From Trachythela sp. YZ-2020 (Eukaryota > Cnidaria > Anthozoa > Malacalcyonacea > Clavulariidae), in assembly GCA_016169945.1 (NCBI GenBank), contig JADLSH010000036.1, positions 62,001-126,000 on the forward strand: 64,000 nucleotides of DNA, in the 5' to 3' direction. Position 1 is the stretch's first letter, and the number at the start of each line of letters is the position of its first letter. Shown one piece after another: positions 21,111 through 31,478 of this stretch. The notes beneath the pieces are model-generated. The model was not told where the DNA came from. It did no database searches and saw only the letters and a list, made by a program, of their open reading frames with translations. The position numbers were made by a program, and so were the translations under genes.

Positions 21111-21490
21111 TTACAAGATTGTTTTTTTCTGCATCTCACTCGATTGCAATTGATGTACAACGAAATCCACATAAACCTTCCACATCAATTTCAATCGAGT
21201 GAGATGCAGAAAAAAACATCTTGCTTCAAGTTCTTCCACATATGGTTGATTGACATTATTGATGCTGCAAATGTGAGTCTAGATTAAATAAACGACAAAT
21301 GTATCTTCAAATTTGGAGGATAACACATGTGTTTGACATGCAAGTTAATCAAAGCAAAGCCTGCAATATTGGAGATATCCTAAATATTCCTAAAATGTGT
21401 ATAAAATGTGCCTGGCACGAATCCAAACAGTGCTTGCACATGCACCCATTTCAATGCCAGAACATGACAGATGAAGTGATGAACATGTAC

Positions 21491-21592
21491 CTCTAGCAGG
21501 GAACTTAAACTTCCAATCCATCTACACCCTTCATTGCAGCAATTTACATCCAACTTTCGGATCAATCTTCTGGCTGCATGATCTTCAAACAC
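21491..21592 (-). CDS. TRAF-like gene, TRAF-type zinc finger exon
   Basis: 34 codons, phase 0 at both ends, acceptor ACTCTGAAG before 21592 and donor GTACAT after 21491. The reading VFEDHAARRLIRKLDVNC and CNEGCRWIGSLSSLLE matches the first TRAF zinc finger pattern (basic helix, V-C-N-GC-W-G-L--LE). The partner His and Cys should lie in the next exon, which I could not place. The exon joins in phase to the RING exon at 21697-21745. Confidence 0.75.
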
Positions 21593-21696
21593 CTTCAGAG
21601 TAAAGAAATGAATTTAGATGACAGTGATATAATTCATCAAGCTTGCAATTTTGTAACACTAAAAAGTAGATCTAGTCTGAAAGCACTTATATTTAC

Positions 21697-21745
21697 CGTT
21701 CCTCTGGATATTCCAATTCTGCATGATGGACAACGAGGATCAGTA
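21697..21745 (-). CDS. TRAF-like gene, second RING exon
   Basis: A 49-nt exon with acceptor CTGTTTTAACAG and donor GTAAAT. It reads TDPRCPSCRIGISRGT, supplying the last CPxC zinc ligands of the RING finger begun at 28.0 kb. Two nucleotides carried from the first exon plus 49 give a whole number of codons, and the next exon starts in phase 0. This phase agreement supports one gene across ~21 kb. Confidence 0.8.
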
Positions 21746-22274
21746 CTGTTAAAACACAGTTAAAATGAGTATTTAACATAGTAATGCAGCATTATGTAGG
21801 CCTATTTAGAGGGTGGTAAAGGGTATTTTCGTGAGCCGTGAATTGCCAATATTTGTTCCCATTGTGTTGTGAAACGTGATTTACATCCTTAGCTGGGACC
21901 TACGATTGCCGGTAATTGAACAAAGATCCATTTAAGGCGCTGTTTATATGATCTCGGGTACCAGGCATACCTTATCCCCAGAGACAACTTTACCCTGCAA
22001 TTATACTAGAGAATTGTACAGACATAGATCTGGGGAAACAATCCTTTTTTGTTCGTCTGTCTGAAAAAGTTGTCCCTGGAGGCGGAGACAAACCGTTTAC
22101 ATGGACAAAAGTTGTCCCTCCCACCGGGGTACCCTCACTAGCCGAGGTGAGTTCAAAAATTTCCATATAAACACTTCAGCTCCAGCTGTTATAATATGAA
22201 TGTAATTTTGCCTCTCCCAGGGAAGATTGTAATTTTGCCTCTCCCAAGATCTCATCCAGGGTCCAGACTTCAGG

Positions 22275-22560
22275 GGGCTTCGGTGGCGAAGTGGTTAGCG
22301 CACTTGCCTTTCACCTCTAAGGTCGCGGGTTCAAGTCTCAGTGAGAACTTTCTCAATGCGACTCGAACCCAGTCCTCAAGTGAAAAGAGTAAAGTCGACG
22401 CTCTGCCGAAAGTCGTGGGTTTTCTCCGGGTACTCCGGTTTCCTCCCACAGGGAAAGTTGACAGGGTGGGTTTAGGTAAAAGGGCCCACAGTAATTGGCA
22501 TATGCTGTTGTGGTGACCCTGCCCTAGTTGGCGAAGCTAAATAAAAAAAAATAAAAAAAT
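22275..22560 (+). mobile_element. tRNA-derived SINE (SINE-2 family), best copy
   Basis: The tRNA-like head GGTGGCGAAGTGGTTAGCGC (A box) and GGTCGCGGGTTCAAGTCTC (B box) are followed by GGGTTTTCTCCGGGTACTCC, GGTTTCCTCC, 'cagtaattggcatatgctgttgtgg' and an (AAATAAA)n tail. The 17.17 and 6.05 kb copies are more damaged. Confidence 0.9.
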
Positions 22561-23140
22561 AGACTGCTAAGTTTGCTGTGTGCTCCGAAGATATTCTGTG
22601 CACATTTTCTAGCTCAAGTCATGTCAGTTATGTGCACAATTCGCACACAACTTTGGTTGCGACTTCCAGGTGGGGGGACAATATCTGCTGGAATCTAATT
22701 AAAGGGGACACTATCCACTAGCGGATACTGTCCGGGGGCACACTATCCGCGGGAGGGGGGGGCATAGAGATTGTAAAAGAATAGAGGGGGCATGCACCAA
22801 TTGACAAATGTTAGTCAACAAAAGTAAAAATTGAAGCTTCCTAATGGGGGCTCCTTATGAGTCCCGGATGTAAGTCCTGTATGCGAAATGGTCAGGTCTA
22901 TTTCAGATACGGTAGAGCACCTAGTGCCCAGGCCTTTCCCGACGCGGCCGCAAAATTCAATATGGCGCCTAGCTAAAGAGTTAATTCTATATTGTATGTT
23001 TTCTACTGTTGTTTTTTGTTCTTTTTGCTTCGAAGTACTTATACTGCATGTTATAATACCAGAAAGGGCAGGAAACGCCAGCTTATTCTTAGCTGAGAAA
23101 ATGTTTTCACACAGAATGAATTTTTGATCTCTCAATCATA

Positions 23141-24239
23141 GTTGCGATTTGTAAACTGTATTTATAAATAGTCTAGACGTCTAGTTATATATATATTATT
23201 TCAATTACCAACAAATTAAAAGCATTACAAACAAATGCGTCCTAATGTGCCCTCGTTTACTATTCTGTCTATATTAAACGCTAGACAATTTTACTTCAAG
23301 AGTGTGTTGTACATTTACAGTAAATGATTGACAATCTGTTTTTTATTGTTACATGCGCAAAAAGGCTTGGTGGTTTTTGCTTTACATATTAATTGTGGCA
23401 AAAAAGTTCTTCCTTATATAGGGGTGCAAATTATTCAAGAGGTGCTAACATTGTACCCAGGGCCTTGTTGAGATAAAATGGGCATTATTTCTTTACTATT
23501 GCAACTGAATCATGAAAAATCTGGTACCACAGCTTGTCAATGGTGTAGGTTGCAAGTAATATGCACTAGCCCTATATGCATTTTAAAAATACATAGCACA
23601 TGCCACACATAAAATTCCAAATGGTAACTTGTTAATTCTGAGTATTTCTTACTTATTGAGAAATTGTGCAACACCCTTTGGTCAAACCCTGACAATAGAT
23701 GGTTTTCACGTGACGTCATCAAAATTCTAAAATCTAAATCCTATAAAGCTGGTCGTTATATATGTTTTGCAGATCGTTGTTGTGAGTTTTTGTCGAAAAG
23801 TTTAGGTTGATACGACCATTCCTTCTAGAGTTATAGAGTTTTGACAATGCTGACATCAGCGCATTTTCAAAGGTCGCGGAAAGCTATTTCTTTCACACAA
23901 TTCGACGTCTTAGGTATATTTTTGCCTGCTCTATGCAAAACATAGAAAATATTACACTAAAATATCTTATTTGTATGGATTTCTATATCTTAAGCCAGAA
24001 ATAGCACACTTTGCATTCTACGAAGTCTTTACATGCATTGAAATCAATCAAAATTTAAAAAGTGTACCATATGATGCAATCTGCAAAAATATAGGAGGGC
24101 CTCAGCCCTCCCCCAGCTGAAACGAGGGGTCTATAGTGACCTACAATCAGGTGCAAAAATTATTGAGACACTGGTCATTTCCCCCCTCCCCCTTTATACA
24201 ATGTTATGAAACTCATTAATAATTCATGATGAAAACACA
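23141..24239. other. AT-rich intronic DNA
   Basis: No gene or clear element. GATGGTTTTCACGTGACGTC at 23699 looks like the edge of a dispersed repeat. Confidence 0.4.
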
Positions 24240-24500
24240 AAAGAAATCATGAGCGTGAATGAGTTTGTATGTATGATAGAGAATCATGCTGATTTACATA
24301 AACTTTAAGATCAATTTTCTCACCAAATATCATTGAAGAATACGAATGTTCTCATCAAGACGTTTCACAAGTTGTTTACAACACTCGCATCAGTGTTGTA
24401 TCGGATATACAAAATCTTGTCTTCGACTCGAGTTTGTATATCCGATACAACACGGCCGCTCGTGTTGTAAACATTACTTGTAAACATGCCACAAAGGCAA
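24240..24500. repeat. Stem-loop repeat family, most complete copy
   Basis: The left part (AAATCATGAGCGTGAATGAG ... TGCTGATTTACATAAACTTT) matches both flanks of the 10.7 kb composite transposon. The right part is a stem-loop: GTTGTATCGGATATACAAA and its complement around CTTCGACTCGAG, inside outer arms 'gttgtttacaacac'/'gtgttgtaaac'. Related stem-loops are at 18110-18250 and 54540-54620. Confidence 0.7.
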
Positions 24501-24903
24501 ATGGTCAGCAAAAAGACGCTGTATATGGGAGGTGGGAGGCAAAAACTTGAATAGTGGCAGGAAATTCGGAAAGTCTCATTACTTTTGCACTTGATTTGAA
24601 CAGTAGTCAGGTCTATACCCATGTTACATGTATACCATATGATTACATATCATTGATATTACAAACAATACATTCATATGGTTTGTCCACAGTATGTGTT
24701 CTTTTATGTCTTGCCAAAATATTTGTTGATGAATATCTAAATATTCTTCTGATAATTTTTCTAGCACCCATAAGACATTATAATAGAATGCTTTTGATAT
24801 CATTGACATGTATTCTATAAATTATAGCATGTACTGTGTTTAAATCAGGGACTTAGCTAGGATAACCAATCTACCTGTCAAAACGTGCTGCACTACATGT
24901 AGG

Positions 24904-25142
24904 CAGGGGCGTAAATGGTGTGGAGGGTGTGACACCCCCCAATGTGTAGAAATTGGAGAAAATTTGGGGGATTTTTAATTGAAAAACCGTGAAAAATGAG
25001 GGGAAAATTGAGCGAATTGTGATTCCTCATGTCTCGAAACATAATGATGTCGCGAAATGTTTACAGTATATTTCCGAAAAAAAATTTTCGTCAGGCAAAA
25101 TTGGTTCACCCCTCTAATGCTGTAACCCTAGTTATGCCCCTG
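24904..25142. mobile_element. 239-bp hAT-type MITE with 8-bp target duplication
   Basis: Ends CAGGGGCGTAAATGG and CTAGTTATGCCCCTG, with CATGTAGG directly outside both ends (24896-24903, 25143-25150). The 8-bp duplication and CAGGGG end are the hAT pattern. Confidence 0.85.
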
Positions 25143-25150
25143 CATGTAGG

Positions 25151-25984
25151 TCTGCCCCCCATCCATCCCCAAGAAAATTATGTTTCCCCTTGATCAAAGT
25201 ATGTGCAGACTTGACTGTTCACTGTTGATTGCCAATATGTTATGTAGCAAAATTTAAGCTTGTATGGTTGTACTAACTACTAAAGACAAAATAGTGGAGT
25301 TTTGTGTTTATCAGTTTAGCATCTTTTTTCCTATCCACATTCAAAAATATGACGGGCGTCTGCTAAAGCCCATGTTTAAAATCACTTAGAGGTTTCCATC
25401 ATCTTGAAGGCCCTTACCAGGCTTACCAAGAAGCAAGCCTGGTACCTGATGTCTTGGCAGCATATGGTACACAGGTACAGTGCTGTATTGTTGCCCACAA
25501 CTAGAAATCCACTTTATTTTCTATATTTTTATTTTAAAAACAGTGAAAGTATATCTACAGTAGATTAATAAGTAAATACATTATTACTATATGATCATTA
25601 TTGACATTTGCCTTGGTCCCTCAGGGTGAGATATAGATTCAGGGCTTTAGGGGTGAAAAGTACCTTAAATAACAATGATTTGTGTTAAAATGATTGAAAG
25701 GATGTGGCTACAAAAACTCTGTCTTTTACTGCATATATATTTCTTAATTGGCTTCATGTTCTTGATTTCCCAGGGGTAGGGCTTTTACTAAAATTTTGCC
25801 TATTGCAGATCTTCCCACAGCGAGTCTAAAGTACACCCACTAAGTATTTAATCTTAGCATGCCAACTTGAGTAAAATAAAATAAATTGATTTTCTTATCT
25901 TGTCCACCCTAATTTTTGACGAAATAAGGAAAAACACAATATCAGTGTCAACACTCATTGTTCAGTAGTCATACTGCGCATACA
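25151..25984. other. Unassigned intronic DNA
   Basis: AT-rich, many short stops in all frames, no element ends recognised. Confidence 0.4.
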
Positions 25985-26536
25985 GACATTATTAACTTTG
26001 ACTATGATTGAGAAAAATTCTGTGTAAAAATTAGTCTTTTCTCAGCTAAGAATAAGGTACCTGGCGTTTAACAATATGAGTACGTCAGAGCAAAAAAACA
26101 AAAAACAAGTTAAACAACAGTAGAAAACATAGAATAAAGAATCCACTCCTTAGCTAGGCGCCATATTGAATTTTGCGACCGCGTCGGGAAAGGCCTGGGC
26201 ACTAGGTGCTCTATCGTATCTGAAATAGCCCTGACCATGTGAAATTGTGTGCCCATTGGCTACATTTGAAATCTCATTGGTAACACTGCCTTAGCAACAA
26301 CAAAATTGTTCTTTGGACATGAAAAAAGTCCCAGAAATTCAGTAAAAATCACTCCTATGAGTCTTAAAATTTTAAATATGTATTAATATTTAATATATAT
26401 TGAGAATAAACCTGTTGAGCAACCAAGTGAGAAACACCCGGACTGCAGAGTGAAAATATCTGCCTTTTAAGTCAAATGCCAGTTCCAATAAGCAGTTTCA
26501 TTGCTTTACACCAACTCCACATCTTTAAACATCAAA

Positions 26537-26649
26537 TTAACCCATTAACTGGCAGTACCCTACCACTGACGAGTAAAAACGTCTGGTGTTAGACAGAGTA
26601 AAATACTAAAGTAGGGTGCATCTGGGCGCATTGCAAGCTAATGGGTTAA
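26537..26649. mobile_element. TTAA-type MITE, copy 2
   Basis: Ends TTAACCCATTAACTGGCAG and GCTAATGGGTTAA, with GTTAGACAGAGTAAAATACT inside. Confidence 0.8.
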
Positions 26650-26674
26650 CAAGAGACACTGGCAGATAGTTTTG

Positions 26675-26746
26675 TTAACACATTAACTGGCAGTACCCTA
26701 CCACTGACGAGTAAAATCCTCTGGAGTTAGACAGAGTAAAATACTA
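26675..26746. mobile_element. TTAA-type MITE, copy 3, truncated
   Basis: It starts TTAACACATTAACTGGCAG and runs to GTAAAATACTAAA; the right end is missing. Confidence 0.7.
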
Positions 26747-27395
26747 AAGAAATATTTTTTTGCTGAATTTGGGCGGTCTTTTTAACATTTTGCTTAATTT
26801 AGACAGGCCGTAAACTTTTTTCAAAAAATGATTTTGTTGTTGCTAAGGGAGTGTTGCTAAGGATATTTCAAATGCAGCCAATGGGCACACAATTTCACAT
26901 ACCGGATTTACATACGGGACATACAAGGAGCTCCCATTAGGAAGCTTCTATTTTCCTTTTAAATTTATCCTTGCATGCCCCTCTATTATTTTATAATCTC
27001 TATGGGGGGGGGGTGTCCTATCTGCTGTGACACCGGGATAAACACAAGCCAAAATTTGCCACGCTGTTTTGGTTGATAGGCCCCTAATTAGTGTCAACAC
27101 TTCTGAAGCTGACATCATACAGTATGTATTAAGCTACAATTTCGCTAATTTGTGATTTTTGTAGCTTTCTTTTCTAATTTTAATCGAGTTTTAATGTAAA
27201 TTCAAACATTTAGTGGGCTGCCTATGCTCAGATCACAAAAGGGGGTATTAAATGCAAAGCATCATTGTATGCAAATCTATTAATGCAGTAGTGCAGTACT
27301 AGAACTCCTCAAAATAGAAAATGCACACACTAAAAATTATTTATTAAACACCGGAAACTATACTAACTACAAATCTATTTAATACCAAAACTTAC

Positions 27396-28012
27396 TGCAA
27401 AATAATGTACGAGTCAAATCCAACCGCGATCAGCCCCCCCCCGGGCGACCCCCAGGGAATTTGACTTTTGAAAAAATAAATAGTCAAATGCTCGGCCGGA
27501 CAGGCAGAAACCACAGTCAAATGCCCTGCTATAAGGGTACATGGTTCTGGAATTTTGTTGCAAGAACAGCTTTCCCAATTGTTTTTCCTTTATTCCAAAC
27601 TTTGAACAACGGCATATTCAATATTTGTCGCTCAGAATGTGTTTAAAAAAGCAATTTTAAAAACTTCGAAGCGCTAGAGTGTACATACTTTATGGGAACA
27701 ACCGCTGACCAATTTGTTGTATAATGGTCAAATGCCCGACCGGGCGGATTAAACTTGAGTCAAATTCCCGCCTATACAGAGCTGATCTTGAGTCAAATGC
27801 CCGGGGGTTGCCCGGGGGGGGGGGCTGATCGTGGTTGGATTTGACTCGTACATAACGTCAATACAGAGGGCACAAAATTGATGTCCACAATCTCTAACTT
27901 GCACAGGATCTTTCAAAACCTCCAGACATATACTACATTCCCAGAAATTTCTTGCTGCATTCTGATCTTTAAACCACTTCAATGGGTAGCCAGAATTACC
28001 GTTTGTTGCCAT
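27396..28012 (-). CDS. TRAF-like gene, first exon (RING finger), split by a MITE
   Basis: ATG at 28012. It reads MATNGNSGYPLKWFKDQ, then the RING start: WECSICLEVLKD and DCGHQFCALCIDV. CxxC, CGHxFCxxC and the CPSC of the next exon make a complete C3HC4-type RING, the E3-ligase module at the N-terminus of TRAFs. The original exon apparently ran 28012-27853, then 27402-27396, to a strong GTAAGT donor. Without the 447-bp MITE (27406-27852) it reads ...CIDVIL and joins in phase to the exon at 21745. With the MITE in place, a GTACGA donor formed in its end (exon to 27851) also keeps phase but loses two residues. A divergent start may lie upstream beyond 28.5 kb. Confidence 0.8.
27406..27852. mobile_element. 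447-bp PIF/Harbinger-like MITE inside the RING exon
   Basis: The inverted ends TGTACGAGTCAAATCCAACC are near-perfect, with TAA on both sides (27403-27405, 27853-27855), the 3-bp duplication of PIF/Harbinger elements. GTCAAAT(G/T)CCC words recur inside, with G- or C-runs near each end. Confidence 0.85.
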
Positions 28013-28121
28013 TCTTGTGCCGATCGGTATTTACAATCTGAATATCAACAATTCTAATTTTATTCTAGCAATATTTGCAACATTGCTGCGCCGCTTCTTG
28101 CATATTTTAATACGTGCTTCG

Positions 28122-28230
28122 AAGTCGCGATTGTTCCACCAATCATGGAAATGGTAATTACCACTGACCAGGGCTCATTATGAGCCCGCTACACTAATCA
28201 CACACCCCTGGTTTTTAAGAAGATATTTTT
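28122..28230 (-). repeat. Partial inverted copy of dispersed repeat R1
   Basis: In complement: AAAAACCAGGGGTGTG, then CAGTGGTAATTACCATTTCC, the order seen at 36.06-36.13 kb and, more diverged, at 5.5 kb. It lies ~110-220 bp upstream of the TRAF-like start codon, so it could overlap that promoter. Confidence 0.55.
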
Positions 28231-28240
28231 GCTCTTTGGC

Positions 28241-28391
28241 TAGACTTGCTCCAAGTCTGTCTCTTGCGAAAATGCGGGCGGAAGGAAATTAAGGCAGACG
28301 GCGGGCGGGCGGGACGCGATAAAATTGCCCGTCTCCCGCCCGCATTTTCGCGCGCCCACTCCCCCTCCTAGACAGACTTGGAGCAAGTCTA
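28241..28391. mobile_element. 151-bp MITE with 9-bp target duplication
   Basis: Ends TAGACTTGCTCCAAGTCTGT and the complement, with CTCTTTGGC at 28232-28240 and 28392-28400. The centre is very GC-rich (GCGGGCGGGCGGGACGCG). Nine bp fits a Mutator-type MITE. Confidence 0.85.
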
Positions 28392-29049
28392 CTCTTTGGC
28401 GTGAATTTTGCATTTCGCTGTTGTTTGCGACTTTTCCACATATTTTTTCAACTTTTGACCATTTGTTCAAAGATGTGGAAGTCGTACACGGTATTCCCGT
28501 CCGTAAAAGACTATGGGGCGCCAAATGTGTTTTTATTATTTAGCTGTTTCATGTAGAGTTTTTTAATGATTTAATTTATTATATTAAATAACCAAAAAGC
28601 TTGAATTGGTTATTTCAAATAACCACTTTTTGTACCGAGATTTTAGTTCGTTATTTCAAATAACCAAGTAATAGAAAAGTTGGTTATTTCAAATAACCAC
28701 TTCTGTGTGCGTGCATTGATTTGGTTATATCAAATAACCAACTTAGTACATATTGGTTATATCAAATAACCAATTTAAGCCGACGCGATTTAATTTTGGT
28801 TATATCAAATAACCAACTTCAAATTACTTGGTTATATTAAATAACCAATTTTAAAAATGTGATTTAATTTGGTTATATCAAATAACCAAAATAATTTTTG
28901 AACACTTGGCGCACCAAATGACGTAACAACACAAAACACATTAAGCCACCCCTCCCAGAGGCGTAGATTGTACATTTTCGGAACGTTTCCCACGTTGTGA
29001 CACAAAGTTCAAAGGTTGTCGCCATTTCCTTGTTTTCTCCTGCTTTGTC

Positions 29050-29283
29050 ATGGCTTCAGATAGATTGGAAAGATCGTTAACCGAAGCTATCGGAAGGGCA
29101 ATTCAAGAAACATTCAGGCGCGAAGTAAATTCACCAAAATATATTCACCGTTCATGTCTTATGAATATTTATAATTGTAAACAAATTTCTAGCCGAGGCG
29201 CTACTGACCCGGCGGAGCCTAGTAGAATCTTGGCATATTCAGACTTTTTTACGAGCTATGTCGGCTTATGTGTTGATTTAAGA
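29050..29283 (+). CDS. Small ORF in the left arm of the palindromic transposon
   Basis: It reads MASDRLERSLTEAIGRAIQE, TFRREVNSPKYIHRSCLMNI, SSRGATDPAEPSRILAYSD and ends in the MITE inserted at 29282. The right arm encodes the same protein on the other strand. Conservation of the frame in both arms hints it was the 5' end of a transposon gene, but near-identity of the arms means this is not independent evidence. No known domain. Confidence 0.4.
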
Positions 29284-29673
29284 GGGGGGTAATGGGGGGG
29301 GGGGGGGGTACCAATCCTGAAGCATGGAAAATAATATTCAATAATCCTGAAGCACGAAAAATAAAAGAAGGAAGTGCCGCAGCAAGGGAAAAATTCTTTG
29401 TAGTCTATAACCTGCAGCCATCCTCTCTAAAAGTCTTTTACGTATCACAATGCGGCCGCTTCTCGTATTCTTTACGGTTTTCATGATCTTACGTAGTCTA
29501 ATTCTGTCAAATTTTGTTGAAAACGGAAAACGAATATCGAATAAACCACAGACACGATGCACGCCATTTATGGAAGGATAGAAACACGTTTAATAATAAA
29601 AAGCTGATGAAACGAAGAACGAGTTATAAAATTAGCTCGATACGAACCACGAAAATACCCCATTACCCCCCTC
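29282..29673. mobile_element. 392-bp MITE in one arm only, 6-bp target duplication
   Basis: Ends GAGGGGGGTAATGGGG and CCCCATTACCCCCCTC, flanked by ATTTAA (29276-29281, 29674-29679). The opposite arm of the palindrome (~31250) has a single ATTTAA in the same context, i.e. the empty site. Confidence 0.9.
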
Positions 29674-30162
29674 ATTTAACGTTCTTATAATAAGGACTGA
29701 GTATATCAATGTGATATCTTGTATTCGCCACTTGCATTTCAGTGATTTCACTGACTAGAATATTCATAAATTAATGTTGGCTCTTTGTGTCACTGTAGCC
29801 ATCAGAGGGACTAGCACTGAAGGAGGCCAGGAGGGCAACAACAGCCTAATCGCTCACAGATGAGTCCAGTGTAAAATTATATTCATGAATAATGGCTACT
29901 CCAATGCAGCTTCAAATGTCTGCATTGGAATTATCTCTATGGAATTATCTCTATGGAATTATCCATGTCCAGCAAATAACGAAAGTAAACTCTAATCCAA
30001 ACCCTAACCCTAATTCGTGTTTGTAGGACATGGAATTATTCCGTCTTGGTCAAAATTCTCACTATGACCAGATGGGGTTTTAATTGACTATTGCATAAAA
30101 GTTAAACTGATGTGTCAACCCAAAAATTGAAGCTGCAGGTTGCATTATTTTGAAAACCAGTG

Positions 30163-30501
30163 CAGGCCCGTAGCTGGCTCGCAATTCTTGGGGGGGCACT
30201 TTTGGATGTTAGTTCATGTTAGTCCCAAAATTTTTATATTTCCGGAAAATAATTTATTCTTTTCTTGTTCACGGGGGGGGGTTAAAAAAAATTTTCCGCA
30301 CGATACACATTGTTCGTTTCGTACTTTATTACTTAAAACTTTAAATTTAACATAAATAACCAACTTTCTATCTGTGAATTAACTTTTTCAAAACAAAAAT
30401 TACGTTTTGGTTATCGTGGTTGGGGGGGCACAATTACAATTTTTTTTTCGGTTGTGGGGGCACGTGCCCCCTCCCCCAGGCCACCCGCAGCTACGGGCCT
30501 G
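30163..30501. mobile_element. 339-bp hAT-type MITE
   Basis: Ends CAGGCCCGTAGCTGGC and CAGCTACGGGCCTG, with AACCAGTG at 30155-30162 and 30502-30509. G/C-run subterminal segments (gggggggcac / gtgccccctccccc) are typical of such MITEs. Confidence 0.9.
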
Positions 30502-30515
30502 AACCAGTGTAATAT

Positions 30516-30889
30516 AGCCTGCGTGGCCGGCCCTCGTTGGAGGGGAAAAGAAGAACAGGGAATGAGGGCCTGCAAGAAAACCCAGCTTTCATGACTAAAC
30601 GCCCTAATAAAGGCTCATTAAAATTGACCAATACAAATGCAGCTGGACTATAGGGGAAACCCCAAACCGAAGGAAATGTATTCGCTTGTGCATAAACATG
30701 TCAATCAAGACGAAGAAATGTAATAATATATTTATGTGTGCGTAAACATGTCAATTAATTCTTGCTGTTGACCAATCAAATTCTCCGTTCAAAAATTGAA
30801 CGGCGTTTAGTCATGAAAGCTGGGTTTTCTTGCAGGCCCTCATTCCCTGTTCTTCTTTTCCCCTCCAACGAGGGCCGGCCACGCAGGCT
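30516..30889. mobile_element. 374-bp Mutator-type MITE
   Basis: Near-perfect ~86-bp terminal inverted repeats start AGCCTGCGTGGCCGGCCCTC, flanked by AGTGTAATAT (30506-30515, 30890-30899). A 10-bp duplication and long TIRs are the Mutator pattern. Confidence 0.9.
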
Positions 30890-31268
30890 AGTGTAATATA
30901 GCAAATATCGTGACATGCCTTCAGGAAATTTTTGACTGCATTTTCAGTACATTTTGAATGCGTGAGTGCCCCTGGGGCCACTTCAATTTTTCCCGCCATT
31001 TCTGGAATGAACATTCGAAGCTGCATTGGAGTAGCCATTATTCATGAATATAATTTTATACTGAGAGCGATTAGGCTGTAGTTGCCCTTCCCTTCTGCTA
31101 GTCCCTGCGATGGTTACAGTGACACAAAGTCAAAGAGCCATATTAAAACGATACATTTATTAATATTCTAGTCAATGAGATCACTGAAATGCAAGTGGCG
31201 AATACAAAATGTCACATTGATATTCTAAGTCCTTATTATAAGAACGTTAAATCACCACATACGCCGAC

Positions 31269-31478
31269 CTAGCTCGTAAAAAGGTCTGAATATGCCAAGA
31301 TTCTACTAGGCTCCGCCGGGTCAGTAGCGCCTCGGCTAGAAATTTGTTTACAATTATAAATATTCATAAGACATGAACGGTGAATATATTTTGGTGAATT
31401 TACTTCGCGCCTGAATGTTTCTTGAATTGCCCTTCCGATAGCTTCGGTTAACGATCTTTCCAATCTATCTGAAGCCAT
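31269..31478 (-). CDS. Small ORF in the right arm of the palindromic transposon
   Basis: Starts MASDRLERSLTEAIGRAIQE and is identical to the left-arm ORF to RILAYSD, then LFTS and a stop. This frame ends earlier than in the left arm because of a base change at the FFTSY/LFTS* position. Confidence 0.4.
   Translation of the reverse strand: MASDRLERSLTEAIGRAIQETFRREVNSPKYIHRSCLMNIYNCKQISSRGATDPAEPSRILAYSDLFTS

Larger units (their letters stand above)
20341..21222. mobile_element. Inverted-repeat element hosting two later insertions
   Basis: The left end AAGATGTTTTTTTTCTGCAT and the right end 'atgcagaaaaaaacatctt' are inverted copies of ~45 bp (CTCACTCGATTGAAATTGAT). A second direct copy of this block is at 21119-21160. 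Inside are the CAGGGCGC element (20388-20875) and a SINE-1 copy (20925-21110). Confidence 0.7.
22735..27035. mobile_element. Foldback element with ~400-bp arms, right arm split by an insertion
   Basis: The left arm (22735-23140) includes CATAGAGATT, GAAGCTTCCTAATGGG, AGGCCTTTCCCGACGCGG and TTCTTAGCTGAGAAAA. The same words return inverted in two pieces, 26885-27010 and 25985-26238. Between the pieces is a ~650 bp segment that itself has inverted ends (GTGAAATTGTGTGCCCATTG) and carries two TTAA MITEs. The centre (23.2-25.9 kb) is AT-rich and non-coding apart from smaller repeats. It lies in the TRAF-like gene's first intron. Confidence 0.7.

Noticed and set aside
22815..23135. 106-codon minus-strand frame
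   Set aside because: Lies in the arm of the 22.7-27.0 kb foldback element; the other arm does not keep the frame.
28575..28895. CRISPR-like array of palindromic repeats
   Set aside because: The intervening sequences are short and AT-rich, the array is mirrored in the opposite transposon arm, and the context is eukaryotic.
29998..30020. Telomere-like CCCTAACCCTAA
   Set aside because: Only about two units, inside a transposon spacer; similar CCTAACCC scraps near 52030 are inside a MITE.
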